Assembly (NCBI GenBank): GCA_021781575.1
Contig: JAJXWP010000015.1
Location: 1-64,000 of the forward strand
Length of the DNA: 64,000 nt
Direction of reading: 5' to 3'
Source of the DNA: Pseudomonadota bacterium
GTDB lineage: Bacteria; Pseudomonadota; Alphaproteobacteria; Rhodospirillales; Magnetospirillaceae
In this document: piece after piece, positions 9,592 through 19,398 of the stretch
Numbering within the stretch: position 1 is the first letter of the stretch
How the letters are laid out: the number at the start of each line of letters is the position of its first letter
Position numbers and translations under genes: made by a program
Notes under the pieces: model-generated
Told to the model about the DNA's origin: nothing
Databases searched by the model: none
What the model saw: only the letters and a program-made list of their open reading frames with translations

Positions 9592-10854
9592 CTATTCCAG
9601 TCGGAACAGACGGCGCAGCAACCTCTCCGCCGCTTCCCACTCGGCCGCCGTAGCATCGCCGCCGCTGGCGATTTCCTTCATCACCTCGCTGGGATCGTGC
9701 AGCAGCCTGTTGACCAGAAGGCGAGTCGCCCGTTCCGCGTCCTCCTGCGCCTCCTCCAGGATCTGCTCGCGGGTCGCCTCGAAATGCCCCCGCAGCGCCA
9801 CGATGGCCGGCACCGCGGCCCGCGCCGCGCGCCCTTTGACGAAGAGCCCCACCTCGGCATCGATGATGGACCACGCCTCGCGTGCGGCCGCTTCCCGGGT
9901 GGCGCGGCCTTCCATGGCGACCCGCTCGAGGTCGGTCAGATCATAGAGGAAGGCCCCGTCGACACGGTTGACGGCGGGATCGATGTCACCCGGAATACCT
10001 GCGTCGACCAAGAACATAGGCTTGCGCCGGCGCTTACGCAACGCAACCTGGATATGGTCGGGTGCAATCACCGTGTGCCGTGAGCTGACAGAGGTCAGTA
10101 CGATGTCCGAGTCAACCAGCAGCTGCGGCATTTCCTCGAACGCAGCGAAATGGCAGTTGAGGCTTTCGGCCAGCGCCTCGGCCCGGCTCTGCCGCGGCGC
10201 CGCCACCACCAAGCGGCGCAAGCCGGCGGCCAGCAGACTTTCGGCAACCAACTCGCCCATGTCGCCGGCGCCCAGCAGCAGTCCTTCGCATTCCGCCAAA
10301 TCGCCGTGCAGGTCGCGAGCGAACTGCACCGCCGCCGAAGCGATGGAAACCGGCCGCTCGGCCACTGCCGTCTCGGATCGCACCCGCTTGGCCGCTCCAT
10401 AGGCGGCGGCCAGCAGGTTCTCCAACTCGGCACCGCACACCCCGGCATCGCGGGCCATCCGGTGACAGGCCTTGACTTGGCCGAGCACATGAGGCTCGCC
10501 AATGACCAGGCTGTCAAGGGATGCAGTGACGGCGAAGCAGTGGCGCACCGCCGCCTGATCGACCAGCGTGTAGAGTTCGCCGGCCAATGTTTCGGGGTGC
10601 AGGTTGGCCCGCTCTGCCAAGGCCGCCATCAGCATCGCCTCGGCATAGGCCATGTCGTGATGCACCGCCAGCACCTCGACCCGGTCGCAGGTCGACAAGG
10701 CGATCGCCTGGCTCAGCCCGACATCCCGCAACGCGGCCAAAAAAGCCGCCTGCGCCGCATCGTCGACGAACAGGGCGTCACGCAAGGCCAGCGAACTGGA
10801 CCGGTGATTGGCGCCGACAACGATCGGCCGCAGGATGGAGTGATCGGCGCTCAT
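9592..10854 (-). CDS. hemA: Glutamyl-tRNA reductase
   Basis: 420-residue NADPH-dependent enzyme that makes glutamate-1-semialdehyde from Glu-tRNA(Glu), the C5 route to tetrapyrroles. The catalytic cysteine is in ALSTCDRVE (family LSTCNRxE). DSLVIGEPHVLGQVK, the NADPH-binding GAGDMGELV and the C-terminal dimerisation helix are present. Many Rhodospirillales use the C4 route (ALA synthase), so a complete C5 enzyme is informative about this lineage. The ATG overlaps the hisS stop by 4 nt. Confidence 0.95.
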   Translation of the reverse strand: MSADHSILRPIVVGANHRSSSLALRDALFVDDAAQAAFLAALRDVGLSQAIALSTCDRVEVLAVHHDMAYAEAMLMAALAERANLHPETLAGELYTLVDQAAVRHCFAVTASLDSLVIGEPHVLGQVKACHRMARDAGVCGAELENLLAAAYGAAKRVRSETAVAERPVSIASAAVQFARDLHGDLAECEGLLLGAGDMGELVAESLLAAGLRRLVVAAPRQSRAEALAESLNCHFAAFEEMPQLLVDSDIVLTSVSSRHTVIAPDHIQVALRKRRRKPMFLVDAGIPGDIDPAVNRVDGAFLYDLTDLERVAMEGRATREAAAREAWSIIDAEVGLFVKGRAARAAVPAIVALRGHFEATREQILEEAQEDAERATRLLVNRLLHDPSEVMKEIASGGDATAAEWEAAERLLRRLFRLE

Positions 10855-12089
10855 CTGAACCGGGCCAGCCGGTCCTCCAGCGCGACCAGGGGAATTTCTT
10901 CCTGTTCGCCGGTGTCGAGGTCGCGAACTGCGACCGCCTGGCGGGACAACTCGTCTTCACCCAGGATCAAAGCGGCGCGGGCATTGAGCTTGTTGGCGCG
11001 GTTCAGTCGCTTCTTGAGATTGCCGGAGTAGCCGAGTTCGACGGCAAACCCGGCTTGGCGCAGGCGCTGGGCCAGCGGCAACGCGCCTACATCGGCGCCC
11101 ATGGGGATGATGGCCAGCGGACGGTCGGCCGGAGGCGTCTCGTCGAGCAGCATGGACAGGCGCTCGACGCCAGCCGCCCATCCGATGCCCGCCGTGGAGG
11201 GCCCGCCCATCTGGCTGATCAGGCCGTCATAGCGCCCGCCAGCCAGCACGGTCCCCTGGGCGCCCAAGGCGGTGGTAGTGAACTCGAAGGCGGTGTGACA
11301 GTAATAGTCGAGACCCCGCACCAGCCGCGGGCTGATCTCCGCCGGTACGCCGATTGAATCCAGCCCGGCCCGGACGTGTTCGAAGAAATTCCGAGAAAGC
11401 TCGTTCAAATATTCGGTCAGCAGCGGCGCGTCGGCGACAACCGCCTTGTCCCCCTCATCCTTCGAATCGAGCACCCGCAGCGGGTTGCGCTCCAGGCGTT
11501 CGAGGCTTTCCTTCGACAGCTCATTCCTGTGCCCCGACAGATAGCGGACCAACGCCTCGCGGTAGGCGGCGCGGCTTTCGGCGTCACCCAAGGTGTTGAG
11601 CTCCAGCCGAACCTTGTCCTTCAGGCCCAGGGCGACAAGAACCTGCGCGCCGAGGCCAATCACCTCCACATCGGCTTGCGGGCCGTCAACGCCAAGCAAC
11701 TCGACACCGACCTGATGAAACTGGCGCAACCGGCCCTTCTGCGGACGCTCGTGGCGAAACATCGGGCCGCGGTAGAACAGCTTGAGCGGCAGATGCTGCG
11801 ACAAGCCACCGGAAATGAAGGCACGGGCCACGCCTGCCGTACCTTCGGGACGCAGGGTGATGCTGTCGCCCGAGCGGTCGGTGAAGGTGTACATCTCCTT
11901 GGTCACGACGTCCGACGTCTCGCCCAGGGTGCGCGAGAAGACTTCGGTGAACTCGAAAATGGGAGTAATGATTTCTCCGAAGCCGTATCGGCGCGCCGTC
12001 TCAAAGGCGACGTCCTCGACGCGGCGATGGCGGCGCGATTCCTCCGCCAGAAGATCGTGGGTGCCGCGGACCGGCTGCAAGACTGACAC
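10851..12089 (-). CDS. hisS: Histidine--tRNA ligase
   Basis: 412-residue class II aminoacyl-tRNA synthetase. The N-terminal catalytic core carries motif 2 (LKLFYRGPMFRHERPQKGR), the histidine-specific segments RGLDYYCHTAFEF and AGGRYDGL, and motif 3 (GIGWAAGVERL). The C-terminal anticodon-binding domain begins near residue 325 (LAIIPMG). Length is standard. It lies 17 nt downstream of ispG and overlaps hemA, so it belongs to the lysC-to-prmC block. Confidence 0.97.
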   Translation of the reverse strand: MSVLQPVRGTHDLLAEESRRHRRVEDVAFETARRYGFGEIITPIFEFTEVFSRTLGETSDVVTKEMYTFTDRSGDSITLRPEGTAGVARAFISGGLSQHLPLKLFYRGPMFRHERPQKGRLRQFHQVGVELLGVDGPQADVEVIGLGAQVLVALGLKDKVRLELNTLGDAESRAAYREALVRYLSGHRNELSKESLERLERNPLRVLDSKDEGDKAVVADAPLLTEYLNELSRNFFEHVRAGLDSIGVPAEISPRLVRGLDYYCHTAFEFTTTALGAQGTVLAGGRYDGLISQMGGPSTAGIGWAAGVERLSMLLDETPPADRPLAIIPMGADVGALPLAQRLRQAGFAVELGYSGNLKKRLNRANKLNARAALILGEDELSRQAVAVRDLDTGEQEEIPLVALEDRLARFR

Positions 12090-12106
12090 TTCGGACGAAC
12101 TCTTTT

Positions 12107-13225
12107 TCAGCTGTTGACGGCGGCGGCGGGCGTTGCCGCCGCTTCGATCTGGGCGGCCTTCGCCTCGACCAGCGCGACGATATGGTCGATCATCTGGGCG
12201 GTGTCGGTCTTGTGATCCGGCACGCCGCCCACATAGACCATGTGGCTGCCGCCACCTCCGCCGGTCAGGCCGATATTGGTCTCCCGCGCTTCACCGGGGC
12301 CGTTCACCACGCAGCCGATGATCGACAGGGTTACTGGCGTGGTGATATGCGCGAGACGCTGCTCCAGGATCTCGACGGTCTTCACCACATCGAAGCCCTG
12401 CCTGGCGCAGGACGGGCAAGAGACAATCCGGACACCGCGGTGGCGCAGGTCGAGGGATTTCAGGATGTCGAAGCCGACCTTGATCTCCTCGACCGGATCG
12501 GCCGACAACGATACGCGCAACGTATCACCGACACCGCTCCACAACAGAGAACCGATGCCGATCGCCGACTTCACCGTACCGCCGCGCAGGCCGCCGGCCT
12601 CAGTGATGCCAAGATGGAGGGGGTAGTCGCAAGCCTCGGCCAGCGCCTTGTACGCCGCCACTGCGAGGTAGACGTCGGAAGCCTTGACGCTGATCTTGAA
12701 ATCGAAAAAGTCGTTATCTTCCAGCAGCCGCGCATGGTGTAGACCACTTTCCACCATGGCTTCCGGGCAGGGTTCGCCGTAGCGCTCAAGCAGGTCCTTC
12801 TCCAGGCTGCCGGCGTTGACGCCGATGCGCATCGAGCATCCATGATCCTTGGCGGCCTTGACCACTTCTTTGACCCGGTCCGCCGAGCCGATGTTGCCCG
12901 GATTGATGCGCAGGCAGGCGGCACCGGCTTCGGCAGCCTCGATGGCACGACGGTAGTGGAAATGGATATCGGCGACGATCGGCACGCTGACTTGGCGGAT
13001 GATCTGCTTCAGCGCCTGGGTCGATTCCTCGTCCGGACAGGAAACGCGGACAATATCGGCTCCCGCTTCTTCCAGCCGACGGATCTGCCCAACGGTTGCC
13101 TTGACGTCAGTGGTCAAGGTATTGGTCATGGACTGCACGCTGATGGGAGCGCCTCCTCCGACCGGCACCTTGCCGACAAAGATTTGGCGCGACTTACGGC
13201 GATGAACGTCTCGGTAGGGTCTCAT
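12107..13225 (-). CDS. ispG: 4-hydroxy-3-methylbut-2-enyl diphosphate synthase (flavodoxin type)
   Basis: 372-residue [4Fe-4S] enzyme of the MEP isoprenoid pathway that converts MEcPP to HMBPP. The cluster-ligand region is intact: [10 protein letters not shown] and, later, CVVNGPGEA, together giving the three conserved cysteines. N-terminal TIM-barrel signatures [15 protein letters not shown] and RVSCPDEE are present. Length matches the bacterial two-domain form. It sits 89 nt downstream of the rodZ-like gene. Confidence 0.97.
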   Translation of the reverse strand: MRPYRDVHRRKSRQIFVGKVPVGGGAPISVQSMTNTLTTDVKATVGQIRRLEEAGADIVRVSCPDEESTQALKQIIRQVSVPIVADIHFHYRRAIEAAEAGAACLRINPGNIGSADRVKEVVKAAKDHGCSMRIGVNAGSLEKDLLERYGEPCPEAMVESGLHHARLLEDNDFFDFKISVKASDVYLAVAAYKALAEACDYPLHLGITEAGGLRGGTVKSAIGIGSLLWSGVGDTLRVSLSADPVEEIKVGFDILKSLDLRHRGVRIVSCPSCARQGFDVVKTVEILEQRLAHITTPVTLSIIGCVVNGPGEARETNIGLTGGGGGSHMVYVGGVPDHKTDTAQMIDHIVALVEAKAAQIEAAATPAAAVNS

Positions 13226-13314
13226 ACCCGTCTCGTCCAGTGGAAACCGGGGCTGGGTTTATAGCGCAAAACCGCCGCAACAGGAAAGGAGCTTGAGGCA
13301 GACCGTCTGCCGGG

Positions 13315-14688
13315 CTACTCCGTCGGTGCGGGGCCAGGGCGTGGATTGCCCTCGGCCGTGGGCTTTTCTTCCTTTGCCGGCGTGATCGGTTGCGCCGGAT
13401 CGAGCGGCAGGTTCCGGCGCACCATTCCGATCGGACCCAGAGAAGTGCCAGCCTTGCCGTCGATCGCTTCGGTCAATGCACCGGCATTGCCGACGGTCAG
13501 GGTCAGGCCGGGGCGATCCGGCACCGCGTAGCTGTCGCCCTTATGCAGCATGCGGGTGAACACGATCCGACCGGTGGAGTCGCGGATTTCGATCCAGCAG
13601 TTCTCGCTGGCATTCAGCACGATTCGGGACGGGCCGCGGGCCGGCTCGGCGGCTGGCGCTGCCGCCGCGGCTTCCTTCTGCGTCTCCGCCGGCACCGACG
13701 AGGCCTCGGCGGCGGCCTTGCCCGTTTCCGGCTTCGGTGCAGCCGGCGTCGCCGGCTGGGCCAAGGCCATCTGCGCCACTTTGCCCGCGCTGGATATCGC
13801 GTCCTGACCGGATGGCGCGGCCGGGCCGGAGCCTTGGGCGGTCGCTGCCACTGCCTGAGTCTGAGTCTGAAGCTGAGTCTGAGGCTGAGGCTGAGGCTGA
13901 GCCTGAGGCTGATCCGGATTTTGGGCAGCCCCCGCCGTCGGCGCCGATTCCACCCCCGCTCGCTGGTTGCCTGACGCAGCGGCCTGGGCTCCTTTTTCGG
14001 TCGGTTGTGCCATGTCGCCCTGGCCGCCAGCCACCGGAGCCTGCCCGGCCTGGCCGGCCGGAGCCTGCTGCATCGGCGTTGCGGCCGGAACATTGGGAGG
14101 CTGGGTGCCCTCGATCGGCGCTACCGGCACCACCTCGGTGCCATTGCCGACCGGTTTATGGATCAACGCCGCCAAGCGGTCGGGCAAGGCCGGCACGGCT
14201 TCGGCGACCGAGCTGCCGCGCGACTGGTACCAGTACCAGGCCCCGTACGCGGCGGCAGCGGCGACGATGGCGATACCCAGCAGCGCTCCGGTGGGTATGC
14301 TGCCCTCGGACACCGCGGAAGGAAAAACCAGATCGGCGCGAGCCGCGTATTCGCTGTTCTCCTGCTTGAAGCGGCGGACGATTTCCTTGCTGTCGAGGCT
14401 GAGAAACTCGGCATAGCCGCGAACGAAGCCAACCGCATAGGTTGCACCGGGCAGATCCTGGAAACGTCCGTCCTCGATGGCCTGCAAATAAGGCTGGCGA
14501 ATACGCAGCATCGTCGCCACGGTGTCGAGATCATGTCCTTGCTGCCGGCGCGTCTCCCGAAGAAGAGTGCCTACGCCTCCCGGCCCACTCGCCGAAGGCG
14601 TATTGCCGCTTTCCTGGTTTTCTACTGCCACGCTACGAGGTTCCCTGCTCGAGACAAAGGCCGCCGGTTTCTTCTTAGCAAGAAACAT
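13315..14688 (-). CDS. RodZ-like protein: helix-turn-helix, TM segment, low-complexity linker, DUF4115
   Basis: 457 residues with RodZ layout. The cytoplasmic HTH_25 domain (about 40-110, GVGTLLRETRRQQGHDLDTV) is followed by one TM helix near 155-173 (ALLGIAIVAAAAAYGAWYWY). A long Pro/Gln/Ala-rich periplasmic linker then leads to a C-terminal DUF4115 domain (about 350-435, ENCWIEIRDSTGRIVFTRML). Proteins of this type link MreB to cell shape, or act as membrane-bound regulators. The linker contains a Gln-Pro/Gln-Thr tract encoded by a hexanucleotide repeat at 13855-13914. The start is uncertain: no strong ribosome binding site precedes the ATG at 14688. Confidence 0.85.
   Translation of the reverse strand: MFLAKKKPAAFVSSREPRSVAVENQESGNTPSASGPGGVGTLLRETRRQQGHDLDTVATMLRIRQPYLQAIEDGRFQDLPGATYAVGFVRGYAEFLSLDSKEIVRRFKQENSEYAARADLVFPSAVSEGSIPTGALLGIAIVAAAAAYGAWYWYQSRGSSVAEAVPALPDRLAALIHKPVGNGTEVVPVAPIEGTQPPNVPAATPMQQAPAGQAGQAPVAGGQGDMAQPTEKGAQAAASGNQRAGVESAPTAGAAQNPDQPQAQPQPQPQTQLQTQTQAVAATAQGSGPAAPSGQDAISSAGKVAQMALAQPATPAAPKPETGKAAAEASSVPAETQKEAAAAAPAAEPARGPSRIVLNASENCWIEIRDSTGRIVFTRMLHKGDSYAVPDRPGLTLTVGNAGALTEAIDGKAGTSLGPIGMVRRNLPLDPAQPITPAKEEKPTAEGNPRPGPAPTE
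13855..13914. repeat. Hexanucleotide tandem repeat inside the rodZ-like gene
   Basis: Ten consecutive hexamers of the form CTGAGN (ctgagt, ctgagt, ctgaag, ctgagt, ctgagg x3, ctgagc, ctgagg, ctgatc). On the coding strand they specify alternating Gln with Pro, Thr, Ala or Leu in the periplasmic linker. Unit gain or loss would keep the frame and change only linker length. Confidence 0.85.
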
Positions 14689-14747
14689 CGACCGGGTGCA
14701 ATGCTGGTAAGTTGCTGAACCACAATGATCGGGTTGACGAAAAAGGT

Positions 14748-17018
14748 TTAGATCTGCACGCCGTGATCGAGAGCGAAATTGCGCAGATACTCTCTCACCG
14801 AATGGTCAGGAAGCGAAAACAGCGTCGCCATGTAGTCTTCCAGCGCTGGAAGAAACAGGCTGCGAACCATTGCCTTGACCGGACCTACCGAGGTGGCCGA
14901 CATCGACAGGCTTCGCACCCCCACTCCCAACAACGCCATGGCCTCCAATGGCCGCCCGGCCATCTCGCCACACACCGACAGCGGCACGCCAGCCTTCCGC
15001 GATTCATGGGCGATCCAGCGCAGGAAATTCAGCATGCCGGGAGCTAGCACGTCGTAGCGCTCGGCGATGCGGGGATTGCCGCGGTCGACGGCGAACAGGA
15101 ATTGTGTCAGATCGTTGCTGCCGACCGAGATGAAATCGACCCGCTTCAACAACGCCGGCAGCTGCCAGGCGAGCGCCGGCACTTCCAGCATGGTGCCGAC
15201 ACGCACCCGTTCAGGCGCCACTCCGCCGCGCCGCCGATGCCGCTCCAGCTCCATGTTCAGGATGCTGCGCAGCTTGTCCAATTCCGCCACTTCCGCCACC
15301 ATGGGAAACATGACGTGCAGCTCTCGCCCCGCCCCTGCCTTCACCAGGGCCCGCAACTGGGTGCGCAGTACCGCCGGACGGTCGAGAGTGATGCGGATTG
15401 ATCGCCAGCCCATGGCTGGGTTGTCTTCGCGGGCACTGTGCCAATAGGGCAGCAGCTTGTCGGAGCCGACGTCCAGGGTGCGGAACACCACCGGCCGCCC
15501 GCCGGACTGGTCGAGAATCTTCGAATAGAGATTGGTCTGCGACGGCACGTCGGGAAGCTGAGACCGTGCCATGAACGGCATTTCGGTGCGGTAGAGACCA
15601 ATACCGTCGGCCCCGGTCACGTGCAATTGCGGCACGTCGGCCAGCAGGCCGGCGTTCAGCATCATGCGCACCGACTGGCCGCAGCGGGTGACCGCCGGCA
15701 GATCCCGCATGGCGGCATAGCCGGCCACCTTGGCGGCGCGTGCCGTCTGAGTGGCGGAGAAGGTATCGAGGATATCGTCCGACGGCCGGACGAATACCTG
15801 ACCGTTGTCGCTATCGACGATGATCAGATCGAGCGGTTCGATCTTCTGCACCGCCTCCTTGACCCGGCCGACCATCGGAATGTCGAGGGCGCGGGCGAGG
15901 ATCGCCACATGCATGGTGGGCGAGCCTTCCTCGAGGACGATGCCGCGCAGCTGCCGCCGGTCATAGTCCAGGAGTTCGGTCGGCCCCAGGCTTCGGCACA
16001 CCAGGACGGCATTCTCGGGCAGCTCGGCATGTGCCGACCTTGCGTCATCGCGGACCAGATGCTGGAGCAGGCGATTGGCGATATCCTCGAGGTCGTGCAG
16101 ACGCTCGCGCAAGTAGGGGTCGCTCACCTGGCCCATGCGCACCCGGGTATCCTCGTGCACCTTCTGCACCGCCGCCTCGGCGGTCAGACCCGACTGGATG
16201 GCCTCGGTGATCCGCGCCTTCCAGCCGGCGTCCTCGGCGAACATGCGGTAGGTTTCGAGAACTTCGCGGTGTTCGCCGCCGAATGCCAGGTCCTGAGCCT
16301 CGAACATCTGCTCCAGCGAGTGGCGCATGCGGCGCAAGGCGTCGCGCAAACGCACCATTTCCGCCTCGGGATCTTCCGACACCAGCTTCTGCACGACGAC
16401 GCGCGGCTCGTGCATGACGGCGACGCCGATACCGATGCCGCCGGTCAGCCGCGCGCCTTCCATGCGTAGCGGCAGAACGGCGTTGCCATCCACCGGCGCC
16501 AGTTCGTCACGGTTGATCAGCTCGCCGGACGAAACCAGCTCGGCGAGCACCATGGCGACCGTTTCGAGGGTTTCGATTTCCTCTTCGGTGTAATGGCGGC
16601 GGCTCTTGTTCTGCACCACCAGAACGCCAATGACCCGGCCGCCGCGGATGATCGGCACGCCGACCAGCGAATGGAAGATCTCTTCGCCGGTTTCCGGCCG
16701 GTAGGCGAAATTGGGATGACTTTGGGCGTCGGCCAGCGCAAGCGGCCGGGCGTGGGCGGCAATGTCGCCGACCAAGCCTTCGCCGACCCTGAGGCGGGTT
16801 TCGTGTACCGCGGTCTTCAGCAGGCCCTCGGTGGCGAACAGCTCAAGGACCTCGCCGGCCCGCATCAGGTAGCAGGAGCAGACCTCGGCGACCATGTCGG
16901 CGGCGATCAGCTTGACCACCTGGTCGAGCCGGTCCTGAACGCTCCCCGACCCCGCCATGACGTCGCGCAGGCGGCCCAGCAGACGTCTGGAGACGGTGCT
17001 GGCGGTCGCCTGCATCAT
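14748..17018 (-). CDS. ptsP: Phosphoenolpyruvate--protein phosphotransferase PtsP (EI-Ntr)
   Basis: 756-residue first enzyme of the nitrogen PTS, transferring phosphate from PEP to NPr. The N-terminal GAF domain (about 20-170) is the sensory module that binds glutamine in characterised members. The EI part follows with the phospho-histidine loop EEGSPTMHVAILARALD (His near residue 370) and the PEP-binding barrel (RTLDVGSDKLLPYW; MFPMVAEVAELD; VGSNDLTQF; CGEMAGRP). The GAF domain distinguishes it from sugar-PTS EI. Its start overlaps the nitronate monooxygenase stop by 4 nt. No NPr or EIIA gene is in the window. Confidence 0.96.
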   Translation of the reverse strand: MMQATASTVSRRLLGRLRDVMAGSGSVQDRLDQVVKLIAADMVAEVCSCYLMRAGEVLELFATEGLLKTAVHETRLRVGEGLVGDIAAHARPLALADAQSHPNFAYRPETGEEIFHSLVGVPIIRGGRVIGVLVVQNKSRRHYTEEEIETLETVAMVLAELVSSGELINRDELAPVDGNAVLPLRMEGARLTGGIGIGVAVMHEPRVVVQKLVSEDPEAEMVRLRDALRRMRHSLEQMFEAQDLAFGGEHREVLETYRMFAEDAGWKARITEAIQSGLTAEAAVQKVHEDTRVRMGQVSDPYLRERLHDLEDIANRLLQHLVRDDARSAHAELPENAVLVCRSLGPTELLDYDRRQLRGIVLEEGSPTMHVAILARALDIPMVGRVKEAVQKIEPLDLIIVDSDNGQVFVRPSDDILDTFSATQTARAAKVAGYAAMRDLPAVTRCGQSVRMMLNAGLLADVPQLHVTGADGIGLYRTEMPFMARSQLPDVPSQTNLYSKILDQSGGRPVVFRTLDVGSDKLLPYWHSAREDNPAMGWRSIRITLDRPAVLRTQLRALVKAGAGRELHVMFPMVAEVAELDKLRSILNMELERHRRRGGVAPERVRVGTMLEVPALAWQLPALLKRVDFISVGSNDLTQFLFAVDRGNPRIAERYDVLAPGMLNFLRWIAHESRKAGVPLSVCGEMAGRPLEAMALLGVGVRSLSMSATSVGPVKAMVRSLFLPALEDYMATLFSLPDHSVREYLRNFALDHGVQI

Positions 17019-18049
17019 ACCGTGACCCCGGCCGGCTCTCGATCGCGCAAAGCCCCGACGGCCTGCTCGACCAATTCATCGATGATGTCCGCCGTCGGCT
17101 GTTCACGGGTCACCATGCCGACGCTTTGGCCGGCCATCACCGACCCGTTTTCCACGTCTCCGTCGATCACCGCGCGACGCAGCGCCCCGGCCCAGTAGTG
17201 CTCGATCTCCAGTTGTGCCGCCTTTTGGTCCAGCTGACCTTGGCGGAACCGGCCGATTACCTCGTGCTGGAAGTCGACGAACCGGCGTGACGCCGTGTTG
17301 GCCAGGGCACGCACCGGAATGACCGGGAAATTGAGATCGATCTGTACCGAGGGCACCGCGTCGCGGGCGCTGGCCCGGATGAAAGCCTGCTTGAAATTGG
17401 GATGGGCAATGGACTCGGTGGCGCAGACGAAGCGCGTGCCGAGTTGCACCCCCGCCGCTCCCATCTCGAGGTAGCAGACAATGGCTTCGCCGCGCCCGAT
17501 GCCGCCGGCGACGAAAACCGGTACATGAGAGGCCACCTCGGGAAGGATCTCCTGTGCCAGGACACTGGTCGCCACCGGGCCGATATGTCCGCCGGCCTCG
17601 GTCCCTTCGATGACCAGCGCATCGGCGCCGATGCGAATCAGCTTCCTGGCGAACAGCACAGTCGGAGCGAAACAGACCACCTTGGCGCCCAATTCCTTGG
17701 CACGGGTTATCGAAGCGGCCTGGGGCAGGCCGCCGGCCAGGACTACATGGCCGACCTGCAGACGGCCGCATACCTCGATCAATTCGCCCAGCCGAGGATG
17801 CATGGTGATCAGGTTGACGCCGAACGGCTTGGCAGTCATCTCCTGCGTCGCTTCGATCTCGCCGGCCAGCAATTCCGGCGACATGGAACCGCAAGCCAGC
17901 ACGCCGAAGCCGCCGGCATTGGAGACCGCCGCCACCAGGTGCCGTTCCGACACCCAGGACATGGCCCCGCCCATGATGGCAACGTCGGTGCCGAGAAATT
18001 CCCGGCCCCGCCGCCACAACTTGTCCAGCTTCATCCGGGCAGCGCTCAT
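17015..18049 (-). CDS. Nitronate monooxygenase family flavoprotein
   Basis: 344-residue FMN-dependent TIM-barrel protein of the 2-nitropropane dioxygenase / nitronate monooxygenase family. Signatures are GGAMSWVSERHLVAAVSNAG, the phosphate-binding VFVAGGIGRGEAI, and IEGTEAGGHIGP with the catalytic-region histidine. The family also contains enoyl-reductase-like enzymes, so the substrate is not fixed by sequence. The ATG at 18049 is chosen because GAGGGGAAGG sits directly upstream. The gene is 43 nt downstream of lysC and overlaps ptsP. Confidence 0.88.
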   Translation of the reverse strand: MSAARMKLDKLWRRGREFLGTDVAIMGGAMSWVSERHLVAAVSNAGGFGVLACGSMSPELLAGEIEATQEMTAKPFGVNLITMHPRLGELIEVCGRLQVGHVVLAGGLPQAASITRAKELGAKVVCFAPTVLFARKLIRIGADALVIEGTEAGGHIGPVATSVLAQEILPEVASHVPVFVAGGIGRGEAIVCYLEMGAAGVQLGTRFVCATESIAHPNFKQAFIRASARDAVPSVQIDLNFPVIPVRALANTASRRFVDFQHEVIGRFRQGQLDQKAAQLEIEHYWAGALRRAVIDGDVENGSVMAGQSVGMVTREQPTADIIDELVEQAVGALRDREPAGVTV

Positions 18050-18092
18050 ACCTTCCCCTCTCCCCGCCCCCGACACTACCGAGCGCCCTGGC

Positions 18093-19310
18093 TCAGGCGT
18101 CCAATCCGTAAGCGGAATGGAGCGCCCGCAGGGCCAGTTCGGTATACTCCTCGGCGACCAGAACGCTGACCTTGATTTCCGAGGTAGTGATCACCTGGAT
18201 GTTGATCGCCTTGTCGGCGAGCGTACTGAACATCTTCTGGGCCACGCCGGCGTGGCTGCGCATGCCGACCCCGATTACCGAGATCTTCACCACATTGCTG
18301 TCGGGCACCAGGCGCTCGTACCCGAGCGAGCCCTGCCGCTCGTTCAGCACCTTGGTGGCGCGATCCAGATCGGACTTGGCGACGGTGAAGGTAAGGTCGG
18401 TGTGCTTGCCGTCTTCGGAGACGTTTTGCACGATCATGTCGACATTGACGTTTGCGTCAGCCAGCGGCCCGAAGATGGCGGCGGCGACGCCGGGTCGATC
18501 AGCGACCCGGACCAAGGTGATCTTCGCTTCGTCGCGGCTGTAGGCGATGCCGCTCACCAGTTCCTTTTCCACGATTTCTTCCTCATCACAAACAAGGGTA
18601 CCGGGGGCGTCGACGAAGCTGGACAGCACCTGCACGCGTACCCGGTGCTTCATCGCCATTTCGACGGAGCGGGTCTGCAGCACCTTGGCGCCGAGCGAGG
18701 CCAACTCCAGCATTTCCTCATAGGTAATCTTATCCAGCTTGCGTGCCTTCGCAACAATGCGCGGATCGGTCGTGTAGACCCCGTCCACATCGGTATAGAT
18801 GTCGCAGCGATCGGCATGCACTGCGGCCGCCAGGGCGACGGCGCTGGTGTCGGAACCGCCGCGGCCCAGGGTGGTCACCCGATTGTCGGGCCCAAGCCCC
18901 TGGAAACCGGCGACCACGGCCACTTGGCCGCTGGCCATGCGCCGTTCCAGTTCGGTGGTCTCGATGGTCTCGATGCGGGCTTTGCCGTGGGCGCCGTCCG
19001 AGCGGATGGGGATCTGCCATCCCATCCACGAGCGAGCCTGGACGCCCAGTTCCTGCAGGGCGATGGATAGCAACCCGATGGTTACTTGTTCACCAGTGGA
19101 TACCACCGTATCGTATTCGCGCGCGTCATGCAGGGGAGCGATCTGCTTGCAATAATCGACCAGCTGGTTGGTCACTCCGGACATTGCCGAGACCACCACT
19201 GCCACTTCGTTGCCGCGATCGACTTCGGCCTTGACGCGACGCGCCACGTTCTTGATGCGGTCACAATCTCCGACGGAGGTGCCGCCGAATTTCATCACAA
19301 TGCGCGCCAT
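18093..19310 (-). CDS. lysC: Aspartate kinase
   Basis: 405-residue enzyme that phosphorylates aspartate, the first step to Lys, Thr, Met and diaminopimelate. The N-terminal kinase domain begins MARIVMKFGGTSV and contains GRGGSDTSAVALAAA. Two C-terminal ACT domains (from about residue 265) give feedback control by Lys and/or Thr, as is usual for the single-alpha/beta type. ATG 19310 is chosen because AAGGAA lies 6 nt upstream; ATG 19316 directly abuts it. It is first gene of the long minus-strand block and divergent from ubiG, a common alphaproteobacterial arrangement. Confidence 0.97.
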   Translation of the reverse strand: MARIVMKFGGTSVGDCDRIKNVARRVKAEVDRGNEVAVVVSAMSGVTNQLVDYCKQIAPLHDAREYDTVVSTGEQVTIGLLSIALQELGVQARSWMGWQIPIRSDGAHGKARIETIETTELERRMASGQVAVVAGFQGLGPDNRVTTLGRGGSDTSAVALAAAVHADRCDIYTDVDGVYTTDPRIVAKARKLDKITYEEMLELASLGAKVLQTRSVEMAMKHRVRVQVLSSFVDAPGTLVCDEEEIVEKELVSGIAYSRDEAKITLVRVADRPGVAAAIFGPLADANVNVDMIVQNVSEDGKHTDLTFTVAKSDLDRATKVLNERQGSLGYERLVPDSNVVKISVIGVGMRSHAGVAQKMFSTLADKAINIQVITTSEIKVSVLVAEEYTELALRALHSAYGLDA

Positions 19311-19370
19311 CGACATTTCCTTGAAAAAATGTGGATCGAGCTTGAGCCTGGATTTCTCGTATGGCTGGAG

Positions 19371-19398
19371 TTGCCCGCTGCCGGAAGGCGCGTATACA
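19371..19398 (+). promoter_or_regulatory. Candidate ubiG promoter
   Basis: TTGCCC (19371-19376), a 16-nt spacer and TATACA (19393-19398), about 90 nt before the ubiG ATG in the lysC/ubiG divergent region. The -35 matches four of six and the -10 five of six consensus positions. This is a prediction by eye. Confidence 0.35.

Noticed and set aside
8533-10083. 516-codon open frame on the plus strand
   Set aside because: It is antisense to prfA and hemA, which have full catalytic motifs. Composition (Leu/Arg/His/Gln rich) is typical of an antisense frame in GC-rich DNA.
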